From: Bacteroidota bacterium
Lineage (GTDB): Bacteria; Bacteroidota; Bacteroidia; UKL13-3
Direction of reading: 5' to 3'
NCBI GenBank assembly: GCA_947460565.1
Contig: CANHJJ010000083.1
Span: 1-7,401, forward strand
DNA length: 7,401 nucleotides
The notes under the pieces were generated by a model, which worked only from the letters and a program-made list of their open reading frames with translations, had not been told where the DNA came from and searched no databases. The position numbers were made by a program, and so were the translations under genes. This document shows positions 1 to 6,638 of this stretch, one piece after another. Position 1 is the first letter of the stretch; every line of letters begins with the position of its first letter.

Positions 1-1
1 A

Positions 2-1132
2 AGTTTTTGGGAGCAAAAAGAACTCATTCATTATGATTATATTGTTGTAGGTTCAGGAATAACAGGGCTTTCAACGGCTTGTGTAATAAAGGAGCGCAAG
101 CCTAATGCCAATATTTTGGTGTTGGAAAGAGGGCTTTTACCAACTGGTTCTAGTACTAAAAATGCGGGTTTTGCTTGCATTGGCTCACTTAGCGAAAAGG
201 TGTATGACCTTGCTTTGATGGGTGAGGATAAGCTTCTTCAACTTATTGAAAATCGATGGATTGGCTTGCAGTTATTGCGAAAACGCTTGGGTGATACTGC
301 TATAGATTTTCAAAACAATAGTGGTTATGAACTAATTCTAAACCATGAATCAAACGCACATTTGGAGCAATTATCTTCTATGAACGATAGGCTGAGACCG
401 ATTTTTAAGCAAGACGTTTTTAAAGAAGATATAAGCAAAATAGGTACTTTTGGTTTTAACGCAAACAAGCTTCAAAGCATTGTTGTCAACTCGCTCGAAG
501 GGCAGATAAACACAGGTAAAATGATGAACTCACTTCATCAATATGCATCCTCAATGGGAATAAAAATCATAACTGGTGCAGATGTTTCAGTGATTGAAGA
601 GAATGATAAGTATGTTTTGGTTCATGCCAATTCATCATACAATAACATTGCTTTTAAGGCAAGTAAAGTGGCCATTTGCACAAATGCCTTTACCCGTAAA
701 TTGTTTCCTCATTTAGAGATTAATCCAGGTAGGGGACAGGTGCTTGTTACCTCACCAATATCTGATCTAAAAGTGAAGGGTATCTTTAGTTTTGATGAGG
801 GCTTTTACTATTTCCGAAATTTTGAAAACCGCATTATTTTTGGTGGTGGCCGCAATCTTGATTTTGAAAAGGAAGCCACAACTAGTTTTGAAACCAATGA
901 AAAGATTATTGCCCAATTGCAGCAATATTTAAGCGAAATGATTATCCCCAATTATTCTTATACCATTGAACAAACATGGACTGGCATCATGGCTTTTGGT
1001 CCTAATAAATTACCCTTACTACAAAGCATGAGTGATAGAATTGCCATGGGAGTAAGGCTCAATGGAATGGGGGTAGCATTAGGGAGCAAAATAGCGGAAG
1101 ACTTAGCAGATATACTGCTGTCAGACGATTGA
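2..1132 (+). CDS. FAD-dependent oxidoreductase, DAO family (5' end just outside the window)
   Basis: The reading frame is open from base 2, so the gene starts left of the window; 376 residues are visible. Near the visible N-terminus is a Rossmann dinucleotide-binding motif, GSGITG (visible residues 17-22). It is followed about 20 residues later by LER (41-43), whose Glu would bind the FAD ribose, and then by GSSTKNAGFA, a hallmark of this Bacteroidota subgroup. The C-terminal part has RGQVLVTSP and WTGIMAFGPNKLPLL, then a GMGVALGSKIAEDLA segment typical of the FAD-contacting end of glycine oxidase/D-amino-acid oxidase-like enzymes (DAO, PF01266). Relatives as I remember them begin only a few residues before the visible SFWEQ, so very little is missing. 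The expected role is cytoplasmic flavin-dependent oxidation of an amine or amino acid. The substrate cannot be told from sequence, and no pathway partner is visible. Confidence 0.88.
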   Translation, partial: SFWEQKELIHYDYIVVGSGITGLSTACVIKERKPNANILVLERGLLPTGSSTKNAGFACIGSLSEKVYDLALMGEDKLLQLIENRWIGLQLLRKRLGDTAIDFQNNSGYELILNHESNAHLEQLSSMNDRLRPIFKQDVFKEDISKIGTFGFNANKLQSIVVNSLEGQINTGKMMNSLHQYASSMGIKIITGADVSVIEENDKYVLVHANSSYNNIAFKASKVAICTNAFTRKLFPHLEINPGRGQVLVTSPISDLKVKGIFSFDEGFYYFRNFENRIIFGGGRNLDFEKEATTSFETNEKIIAQLQQYLSEMIIPNYSYTIEQTWTGIMAFGPNKLPLLQSMSDRIAMGVRLNGMGVALGSKIAEDLADILLSDD

Positions 1133-1152
1133 GCGCAAGGTTATGGGCAGAA

Positions 1153-1176
1153 AGGCGTTAGACAGCTAATACGCCT
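1153..1176. terminator. Hairpin between convergent genes, possible terminator
   Basis: AGGCG (1153-1157) pairs with CGCCT (1172-1176). Inside it TTAG (1158-1161) pairs with CTAA (1166-1169), leaving a 4-nt loop and a 2-nt bulge. It lies 20 bases after the oxidase stop and before the end of lspA, the expected place for a terminator shared by convergent genes. No good T-run follows on either strand, so the call is tentative. Confidence 0.35.
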
Positions 1177-1190
1177 ATGTAAAAGGATAC

Positions 1191-1210
1191 ATATTTTGTA
1201 CCTAAAATAT
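1191..1210. terminator. AT-only inverted repeat between convergent genes
   Basis: ATATTTT (1191-1197) and AAAATAT (1204-1210) form a perfect 7-bp stem around a 6-nt loop, 23 bases from the lspA stop. The T-rich and A-rich arms are symmetric, so it could work in both directions. The stem has no G-C pairs and would be weak, and AT-rich DNA yields such repeats by chance. Confidence 0.25.
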
Positions 1211-1233
1211 TGAGAAAGCTAACAAAATATTAT

Positions 1234-1845
1234 CTATGAAACGCTCTCTTCTGCACTTTCAATGCGTTCAGTTTCTTTCTTGTTTTCTTCAGCAAAGAAT
1301 TTCTTCTGGAAGATAATGATGGCAATAAATCCAATTGAAATAGCAGCATCCGCTACATTAAAAACAGGTCTGAAAAACTCAAACTCTTCACCTTTCCAAA
1401 TTGGAAACCACTCTGGTATGGTAGTATTGATAAGTGGGAAGTAGAACATATCAACCACACGGCCATGAAACCATGAATCGTAGTGAAACATAACTCCATA
1501 ATAAATACTATCAAGGATATTGCCAATAGCACCCGCTAAAATCAAAGTCCAGCTTGTGATATAGCCTTTGTGTGCATTACTTTTTATAAGTGTATGAATA
1601 TACCAACCGATAAAACTAACAGCAATCAATCTAAAAACAGTTAGAAAGATTTTACCACTTTTTCCGCCAAACTCAAGGCCAAAAGCCATTCCGTAATTTT
1701 CAGTAAAATGTATTTTAAACCAATCACCCATTACATTCACTTCTTCACCTAAAAAGAAATGCGTTTTGATATAATATTTAACCCATTGGTCTATAACAAG
1801 CACAGATAAAACAATGGCTAAAGGAGTAATATACTTATTGTTCAT
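1234..1845 (-). CDS. lspA: Lipoprotein signal peptidase (signal peptidase II)
   Basis: This inner-membrane aspartyl protease cleaves the signal peptide of lipid-modified prolipoproteins just before the acylated Cys. The protein has 203 residues and about four hydrophobic segments. The family motifs appear in order: DQWVK (19-23), TENYGMAFG (48-56), GAIGNILD (105-112), VVD (130-132) and FNVAD (162-166). The catalytic pair should be D132 and D166. Spacing is longer than in E. coli: about 11 extra residues lie between GNILD and VVD, and a longer aromatic loop (133-161) precedes FNVAD. I recall similar inserts in other Bacteroidota homologues. A charged tail (about 184-203) ends the protein. The start at 1845 (MNNKYITPLA) is chosen because it puts the first membrane segment at the N-terminus. 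A reading 26 codons longer, from 1923, would run through a strong hairpin and adds an unfamiliar extension. Confidence 0.95.
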   Translation of the reverse strand: MNNKYITPLAIVLSVLVIDQWVKYYIKTHFFLGEEVNVMGDWFKIHFTENYGMAFGLEFGGKSGKIFLTVFRLIAVSFIGWYIHTLIKSNAHKGYITSWTLILAGAIGNILDSIYYGVMFHYDSWFHGRVVDMFYFPLINTTIPEWFPIWKGEEFEFFRPVFNVADAAISIGFIAIIIFQKKFFAEENKKETERIESAEESVS

Positions 1846-1851
1846 GTGAGG

Positions 1852-1859
1852 CAAATGTA
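1852..1859 (-). promoter_or_regulatory. Possible -7 element of the lspA promoter
   Basis: Read on the minus strand this is TACATTTG, an exact match to the Bacteroidota TAnnTTTG element. No convincing TTG -33 element lies about 19-23 bases upstream. The element sits so close to the lspA ATG (1845) that the transcript would be nearly leaderless, so it may be a chance match. Confidence 0.28.
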
Positions 1860-1874
1860 AGAAAATTGTATTGA

Positions 1875-1927
1875 AAACTTGAATGGCAATATTTTCTTGG
1901 TTCGAAGAAAAATTGCCATTCAAGTTT
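1875..1927 (-). terminator. Long hairpin, probable intrinsic terminator after the AAA+ gene
   Basis: AAACTTGAATGGCAAT (1875-1890) is perfectly complementary to 1912-1927, giving 16 bp. After one unpaired A (1891) the pairing continues for 7 bp, TTTTCTT (1892-1898) with AAGAAAA (1905-1911), closed by the loop GGTTCG (1899-1904). On the minus strand the 3' arm runs into TTTTC, a short U-tract, and the hairpin begins 55 bases past the AAA+ stop codon. This fits a terminator that insulates lspA from the gene before it. The 5'-AAA arm and TTT arm make it nearly symmetric, so it could also work from the other side. Attenuation or RNA processing are alternatives. Confidence 0.65.
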
Positions 1928-1981
1928 CTTGAATAAAAGTTTATTCTAAATTTAGTTTATATAATCTAGGATCATTATCCA

Positions 1982-4594
1982 TTAATTCAACTTGAATCCA
2001 ATAGATGGTTTGCGAGTTTCAACAATTTTGCTGTAATCAATTTCAAACTCTTTTACATCATCATAAGTGAGCTCGTGAATCATTTCTTTGTCACGCTTTT
2101 CTGGTTCTAACATGGCCAATCTCAAATGTTGGTTTTTGATTGATTCTTCCACAATTTTCCTTACGTGACGTGCATTTCCGAAGAATTCATTCCTACCTTT
2201 TGATAAAAATTCCATATATTCTTTTAAATGTTTAGATGCAGCCTCATCTGCTTTGATGCTATTCGCAGCCAACATTTTTACAGCAATATCAAACAATTGA
2301 GCTGCATCATAGTCAGCAAAATTCATTTCTCTATCAAAACGAGAACGCAAACCTGGATTTGATTCTAGGAAGCGAACCATGTTTTCAGTATAACCAGCTA
2401 CAATCACAATAAAATCGCCACGATTATCTTCCATACGTTTCAAGATGGTTTCTATGGCCTCTTTACCAAAATCATTTTCACCACCTTCGCTTAGGGCGTA
2501 TGCTTCGTCAATAAACAATACCCCACCCATTGACCTATTCAAAATATCGTTTGTTTTTATGGCGGTTTGACCCACATAACCACCTACCAAGGCTTGTCTA
2601 TCGCATTCCACTAAATTGCCTCTTTCTAAAATACCCAAGGCTTTATAGATTTGAGCAAGTAATCGGGCTACAGTGGTTTTACCTGTTCCTGGATTGCCTG
2701 TAAAAACTGCATGCAAGGAGAATGATTGACGAATGTCTTTACCAATTTCTTTATAAAATCGAACCAGTTTTACCAACTCATCAATCTCGTTTTTCACTGT
2801 TTGCAAACCTATCATGGCATGCAATGAATTGAGTGAAGACCTAAGTAATTCTTCATCCACAGGAATGTCGGCAATCATTTTTGTTTTAGAGTTGAATATT
2901 TTTTCAATATCAACCGATTCAATAGTGCTTAACTCATCATTACTCAATTCACTTGGATTGGCGTTTTGCATCAATCGCAATCCCATATTCATTTTGCTTT
3001 CATCTATCAAAGAGTTTACATAACGGGCATTGCCAAACATCCTATCTCTATTTCTGTATGCATCTACCAATTTTTTATACATCATTTCACGCGCTTCACC
3101 ACTAAATTTGATGGTTCGTTTTTGAGCGGTATAATCTGTAATCTGCATCAACTCTTGTGGAGTATAATCAGGGAAATCATAAAACATTTGGAAACGCGAT
3201 TTCATTCCCGGATTTGATTCTAAAAATCCAGTCATTTCATCAGGGTAACCAGCAACTATAATGGAGATATCACCATCTCCATCACTCATTTCTTTAAGCA
3301 ATATTTCAATGGCCTCTTTTCCAAAATCTTTTGAGTCATCATTTTTTCTTGCCAAGGCATAAGCCTCGTCAATAAACAAAATGCCCCCTTTGGCTTTCTT
3401 AATAATATCTTTTGTTTTTGGTGCAGTTTGACCAATATATTCAGCAACAATATCACTTCTATCCACTTCCACCACATGGCCTTTACTAAGTAAGCCTAAT
3501 TGCTGATAAATTTTACCGAGCATTTTGGCTACCGTTGTTTTTCCCGTGCCAGGATTACCGGTAAACACAGCATGTAAGTTTATCTTTTCTTTATCTTCAA
3601 AACCTTTTTCTTTTCTTAGTTTTAAGAAGTTCAAGTAGGTAGTATATTCTTTAACTTTTTTCTTGATGGAGTCTAAGCCAATTAAGGCATCCAATTCCTT
3701 CAAGACATCATCTACATTGGTTTCGGCAGGCTTTTCTTCCACCACTTTCACCTTATCTTTTTTTAGTGGTTCTTTAATTAGTTTCCCTTCTTCAATAATG
3801 CCATCTCCAATTTCAAAGGGAACATTGGCAATGATTTTATCCATGAAAATGATGTCAACAGAGTAACTATCATTGCCCCAAGTACCTTTCAAGTCGCTGC
3901 CCCAACCAATGGTGCAATCAAATTTTTGATCTTTGGCTGTGACAAAAAATAATTTTTCGATGCTTCCTTTAAGTTGTCCTGAACGGGTTTTGAAATTGAA
4001 ATAAAATTCACAAGGCCAGTTTTCGCTATCAATAACAAGGTTTTCGCCATTTAATTCCACCCACACATATCGTGTTTCTTTGCAATCAAATCCTGATAAG
4101 TAATGCCTTTCAGATTTTTCTAAATTGCTATCAGGTCCTTCGTAAACACGCAAAGAATTGATGCTGAAATACGGGTTAACGGTTTCGCTAACGGGGCCAA
4201 CATCGTTTATATAAAATAATTTTTCTCCTACAAAGACATTGTCTATCCATGCTTCCCAGCGATACACCCCTTTCTTCCAGTAGGTCCCTTGGGTTTTAAC
4301 TCCCCAACCTTCACGCACATATACAATGTTTTCGTCTTTTTTGATGGGCCTGTCGGCAGTAAGATTGCATATTTCTATTCCGTCAGCTTGGTTAATACAT
4401 TTCAAGCTAATCTTTACATCCCAATCGTTTTCATCAAATAGTTTGTTGAAAAAACTTAGCTCGCAATAGATGAAACTGCACTCAATTTCATCATACACCA
4501 AACGGTATTTCTTTTCATTATTTGCAAGCCACTCAGTACTTCCAAATATTTTCAAATCACGAAATTTGTAGTTAATAGGTTTTTCCTTTGCCAT
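1982..4594 (-). CDS. Tandem CbxX/SpoVK-type AAA+ ATPase with duplicated N-terminal region
   Basis: The protein has 870 residues. Two AAA+ modules of the CbxX/CfxQ (SpoVK) type fill the C-terminal two thirds, with no TPR region as in EccA. Module 1 (about 293-545) has Walker A GNPGTGKTT (346-354, K352), pore loop YIGQT (386-390), Walker B ILFIDE (405-410), sensor 1 IIVAGY (445-450), arginine finger in NPGMKSRF (R467) and sensor 2 GNAR (521-524). Module 2 (about 583-850) repeats these: K639, YVGQT (673-677), LFIDE (693-697), VAGY (732-735), R752 and GNAR (806-809). Both look catalytically complete, which suggests a ring-shaped remodelling ATPase with two active tiers. Residues 10-262 match no family I recognise and look like two copies of one beta-rich domain. 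A charged linker (about 265-295) joins them to the ATPase. There is no signal peptide or membrane segment, so it should be cytoplasmic. The substrate is unknown, and no Rubisco, sporulation or ESX gene is nearby. Confidence 0.9.
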   Translation of the reverse strand: MAKEKPINYKFRDLKIFGSTEWLANNEKKYRLVYDEIECSFIYCELSFFNKLFDENDWDVKISLKCINQADGIEICNLTADRPIKKDENIVYVREGWGVKTQGTYWKKGVYRWEAWIDNVFVGEKLFYINDVGPVSETVNPYFSINSLRVYEGPDSNLEKSERHYLSGFDCKETRYVWVELNGENLVIDSENWPCEFYFNFKTRSGQLKGSIEKLFFVTAKDQKFDCTIGWGSDLKGTWGNDSYSVDIIFMDKIIANVPFEIGDGIIEEGKLIKEPLKKDKVKVVEEKPAETNVDDVLKELDALIGLDSIKKKVKEYTTYLNFLKLRKEKGFEDKEKINLHAVFTGNPGTGKTTVAKMLGKIYQQLGLLSKGHVVEVDRSDIVAEYIGQTAPKTKDIIKKAKGGILFIDEAYALARKNDDSKDFGKEAIEILLKEMSDGDGDISIIVAGYPDEMTGFLESNPGMKSRFQMFYDFPDYTPQELMQITDYTAQKRTIKFSGEAREMMYKKLVDAYRNRDRMFGNARYVNSLIDESKMNMGLRLMQNANPSELSNDELSTIESVDIEKIFNSKTKMIADIPVDEELLRSSLNSLHAMIGLQTVKNEIDELVKLVRFYKEIGKDIRQSFSLHAVFTGNPGTGKTTVARLLAQIYKALGILERGNLVECDRQALVGGYVGQTAIKTNDILNRSMGGVLFIDEAYALSEGGENDFGKEAIETILKRMEDNRGDFIVIVAGYTENMVRFLESNPGLRSRFDREMNFADYDAAQLFDIAVKMLAANSIKADEAASKHLKEYMEFLSKGRNEFFGNARHVRKIVEESIKNQHLRLAMLEPEKRDKEMIHELTYDDVKEFEIDYSKIVETRKPSIGFKLN

Positions 4595-4711
4595 AGCCGT
4601 ATGTATTAATTTGAAAACGCAAAAACATTGCTAATATGATAATTTGTGGAGTTTTATCTCCAAAATGTTTTGAACATAAGACGCGTTATCAGTTAATTTA
4701 GTTCAGTATGC

Positions 4712-4731
4712 ATATATTCAAGCGAATATAT
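4712..4731 (-). terminator. Hairpin just after the SDR gene, possible terminator
   Basis: ATATATTC (4712-4719) and GAATATAT (4724-4731) form a perfect 8-bp stem with the tetraloop AAGC, 13 bases past the stop codon of the SDR gene. The position suits a terminator, but only one pair is G-C and no clear U-tract follows on the minus strand. A second, 5-bp hairpin (TGGAG/CTCCA, 4647-4662) lies further into the same 150-bp gap before the AAA+ gene. I found no convincing AAA+ promoter there. Confidence 0.4.
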
Positions 4732-4744
4732 TTTAAGCATTTTA

Positions 4745-5647
4745 CTATTTTATGACATCTCTTATGGCTTCTTCAGCATAATTAAATACAAATGTATACC
4801 CTGCCTTTTCAATTTTTTTTGATGATATATTTTGATTGGCAAGAATCATGCTTGCCATTTCGCCTAAAACTAATTTAAGCATGAACGCAGGAACATTCGG
4901 CAAGAAATAGGGACGATGTAAAGCTTGGCAAATGGCCTTGGTTATTTGTTTGTTGCTTACTGGATTTGAGGCAACGGCATTATAGGCACCTTTCATGTTT
5001 ATGTCATTTCCAGCTTTCATGAAAATCCTACAAAGGTCATTGATATGAATCCAGCTCGTCATCATTTTTCCGTTTCCAAAGGCTGCTCCTAAACCCCATT
5101 TGGCGGGAGCTGACACAGCTTTTACAAAACCTCCTTCTTTAGCCAAAACAATACCTACCCTAATAATTACAACCCTAATACCAAGCAATTCAAATTTATG
5201 AGCCTCTTTCTCCCAATCATCACAAACCTTTGCTAGGAAATTAGTTTGTGCCGGGAAAGTTTCATCTGTGCTTTCTAGACAATTATTTCCATATATGCCA
5301 ATGGCAGACGCGCAAACCAAAGTTTTTACCGAGTGATCATTATTTGAAAGTGTATCATGCAACAATTTCGTTGATTTTATTCGGCTTTCATAGATTTCTT
5401 TTTTGTATGAATCCGACCATTTGTGTTCCGCAACCCCTGCACCTGCCAAATGAATAATGGTATCTGTATTTTGAAGCCAGCCTTTATCAATGTTCCCATT
5501 TTCAAAATCCCAATTGTATTTTTGATGAAAAGGTCTTTCTTTTTTGGATCTACCTATCCAAGAAACTTCTGATTTATTTTCTTCTAAAATTCGGGTTAGA
5601 TGTTTGCCAACTAAACCGCTTCCGCCTGTAACAAGTATATTTTTCAT
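4745..5647 (-). CDS. TIGR01777-family epimerase, SDR superfamily (YfcH/SDR39U1-like)
   Basis: At 300 residues this matches the family's usual length. The N-terminal Rossmann motif GGSGLVG (8-14) binds the NAD(P) cofactor. It is followed by HLAGAGV (66-72), SAIGIYG (114-120), a KVCDDWE segment (140-146) matching the K.C..WE of E. coli YfcH, RVGIVL (163-168) and SWIHINDL (198-205). The C-terminal YNAVASNPVSNKQ and ALHRP stretch, continuing to about 295, is the DUF1731 tail diagnostic of TIGR01777 proteins. These are cytoplasmic predicted nucleoside-diphosphate-sugar epimerases whose real substrate is not established. A conventional YxxxK pair is not obvious: no Lys sits four residues after Y119. 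The gene is divergent from the MerR/B12 regulator, with 73 bp between start codons, which makes it a candidate target of that regulator. The ATG at 5647 gives the standard family N-terminus (MKNILVTGG). Confidence 0.93.
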   Translation of the reverse strand: MKNILVTGGSGLVGKHLTRILEENKSEVSWIGRSKKERPFHQKYNWDFENGNIDKGWLQNTDTIIHLAGAGVAEHKWSDSYKKEIYESRIKSTKLLHDTLSNNDHSVKTLVCASAIGIYGNNCLESTDETFPAQTNFLAKVCDDWEKEAHKFELLGIRVVIIRVGIVLAKEGGFVKAVSAPAKWGLGAAFGNGKMMTSWIHINDLCRIFMKAGNDINMKGAYNAVASNPVSNKQITKAICQALHRPYFLPNVPAFMLKLVLGEMASMILANQNISSKKIEKAGYTFVFNYAEEAIRDVIK

Positions 5648-5666
5648 ATTTTATATCTAACCTTTA

Positions 5667-5691
5667 AAACAAAAATGGTCACATTCTGTTT
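5667..5691. promoter_or_regulatory. Imperfect dyad in the divergent intergenic region, candidate operator
   Basis: AAACA (5667-5671) and TGTTT (5687-5691) are symmetric about base 5679, and 8 of the 12 base pairs of the 25-bp dyad match. It lies between the two divergent starts, just downstream of the proposed SDR -7 element, where a bound repressor could block transcription. MerR-family regulators bind dyads or spaced repeats, but I know no consensus for this subgroup, so this is only a candidate. Confidence 0.25.
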
Positions 5692-5695
5692 CTAC

Positions 5696-5703
5696 CAAAT
5701 ATA
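5696..5703 (-). promoter_or_regulatory. Possible -7 promoter element of the SDR gene
   Basis: On the minus strand this reads TATATTTG, an exact TAnnTTTG match, and would give a leader of roughly 40 bases before the ATG at 5647. No good -33 TTG is visible upstream, as would suit a regulated promoter, though a chance match in AT-rich DNA is also possible. Confidence 0.38.
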
Positions 5704-5720
5704 TAACTAATAAAATAATT

Positions 5721-6638
5721 TTGGGTAAGTTTTCTATTAAAGATATTGAATCTGTTACTGGTATAAAGAGCCACACAATACGAATGTGGGAGCAGAGGTA
5801 TAATATTGTTACACCAAAACGTACAGAAACGAATATTAGGTATTATGATGATGAAGATTTAAAATTGTTCTTAAATGTTGTTACCTTGAATAACCATGGC
5901 ATCAAAATTTCGGAAATTGCTAAGTTAAGCCAGGATAAAATACAAGAAGCAGTGGTTAATCTAAAACCAAACTGCACAGAATACAGTTCTCAAATAAGAA
6001 CACTTATAGCTTCTATGTTGAGTTTTGACGAATTTGATTTTCACAAGGTGTTGTCTAAATCTATCATTCAATATGGATTAGAGCAAACTATGGTAAAGAT
6101 TATCTTTCCGTTTTTACATGAAGTCGGTGTTTTATGGCAAGTAGGATCTATTCAGCCAGCGCATGAGCATTTCGTTACCAATATAATTAAGCAAAAGCTT
6201 TATGTTTCAATTGATGGCCAGATTGGAACTTATTCTGAACATAGAAAGAGATTTTTGCTTTTTTTGCCCGAGAATGAGCAACATTCATTAGGTCTTTTAT
6301 TTGCCAATTATATCATACGTAACCGCGGTCATGAAGTTATTTACTTAGGCCAAGAAGTGCCTGTAAAAGATTTGAAAATAACCTTTGATAATGGTATTGT
6401 TGACTATATTTTTTCTACCATCACATGCGCAACGTTTCAGATGGACAAACAAGAAATGATAGATTATCTCTCTTCAAATTGGCCCGAAAGTCAAATATTT
6501 TTAACAGGATCTCAGATTTTAAATGCCAATGTGAAATGCCCTGCAAACGTTCGAATTATTAACAGTATATCAGAGTTTATAGAATTAGTGAATTCAATAA
6601 GTACCATAAACGCCAAGAATTTAGTTCTTCAAAATTAG
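5721..6638 (+). CDS. MerR-family regulator with CarH-like cobalamin-binding domain
   Basis: The protein has 305 residues. An N-terminal winged helix-turn-helix (about 4-70) carries FSIKDIE and TIRMWEQRY, the MerR recognition helix region. A helical cap (about 85-160) follows with the motif W139-x9-E149-H150, which in CarH packs against the upper face of adenosylcobalamin. The C-terminal domain (about 176-290) is a B12-binding Rossmann fold with E186-Q-H188-SL-G191, the E/DxHxxG motif whose His is the lower cobalt ligand. The later STI and LTGS positions fit its SxL and GG motifs loosely. The B12 site therefore looks functional. CarH/LitR relatives are DNA-bound repressors released when light breaks the Co-C bond. 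Light sensing here is inferred from homology. The start is TTG at 5721: no ATG or GTG lies in frame between the upstream stop (5658-5660) and the HTH. The gene is divergent from the SDR gene, and its stop overlaps the convergent lipoprotein gene. Confidence 0.9.
   Translation: MGKFSIKDIESVTGIKSHTIRMWEQRYNIVTPKRTETNIRYYDDEDLKLFLNVVTLNNHGIKISEIAKLSQDKIQEAVVNLKPNCTEYSSQIRTLIASMLSFDEFDFHKVLSKSIIQYGLEQTMVKIIFPFLHEVGVLWQVGSIQPAHEHFVTNIIKQKLYVSIDGQIGTYSEHRKRFLLFLPENEQHSLGLLFANYIIRNRGHEVIYLGQEVPVKDLKITFDNGIVDYIFSTITCATFQMDKQEMIDYLSSNWPESQIFLTGSQILNANVKCPANVRIINSISEFIELVNSISTINAKNLVLQN

Noticed and set aside
1846..1923. 26-codon N-terminal extension of LspA
   Set aside because: It would be encoded by half of the long hairpin and by the promoter-like TACATTTG. 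The family start fits the ATG at 1845.
1931..1955. Small palindromes GAATAA/TTATTC and CTAAATTTAG beside the long hairpin
   Set aside because: They are short, AT-only or nearly so, and expected by chance in this composition. They do not extend the main stem.
2814..3217. Two overlapping plus-strand reading frames of 69 and 83 codons
   Set aside because: They lie antisense inside the well-supported AAA+ gene, have no motif or family resemblance, and look like frame shadows of it.
3286..3477. A minus-strand 63-codon reading frame within the AAA+ gene
   Set aside because: It is a shifted frame through the Walker B and pore-loop region of module 1. The main frame carries all the conserved motifs without interruption.
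3663..3866. Plus-strand 67-codon Ser/Thr-rich reading frame
   Set aside because: It is antisense to the charged linker and start of AAA+ module 1, where Glu/Lys-rich codons give Ser/Phe-rich antisense frames. No independent support.
5248..5457. Plus-strand 69-codon reading frame opposite the SDR gene
   Set aside because: It is antisense to conserved SDR sequence and has no recognisable features.
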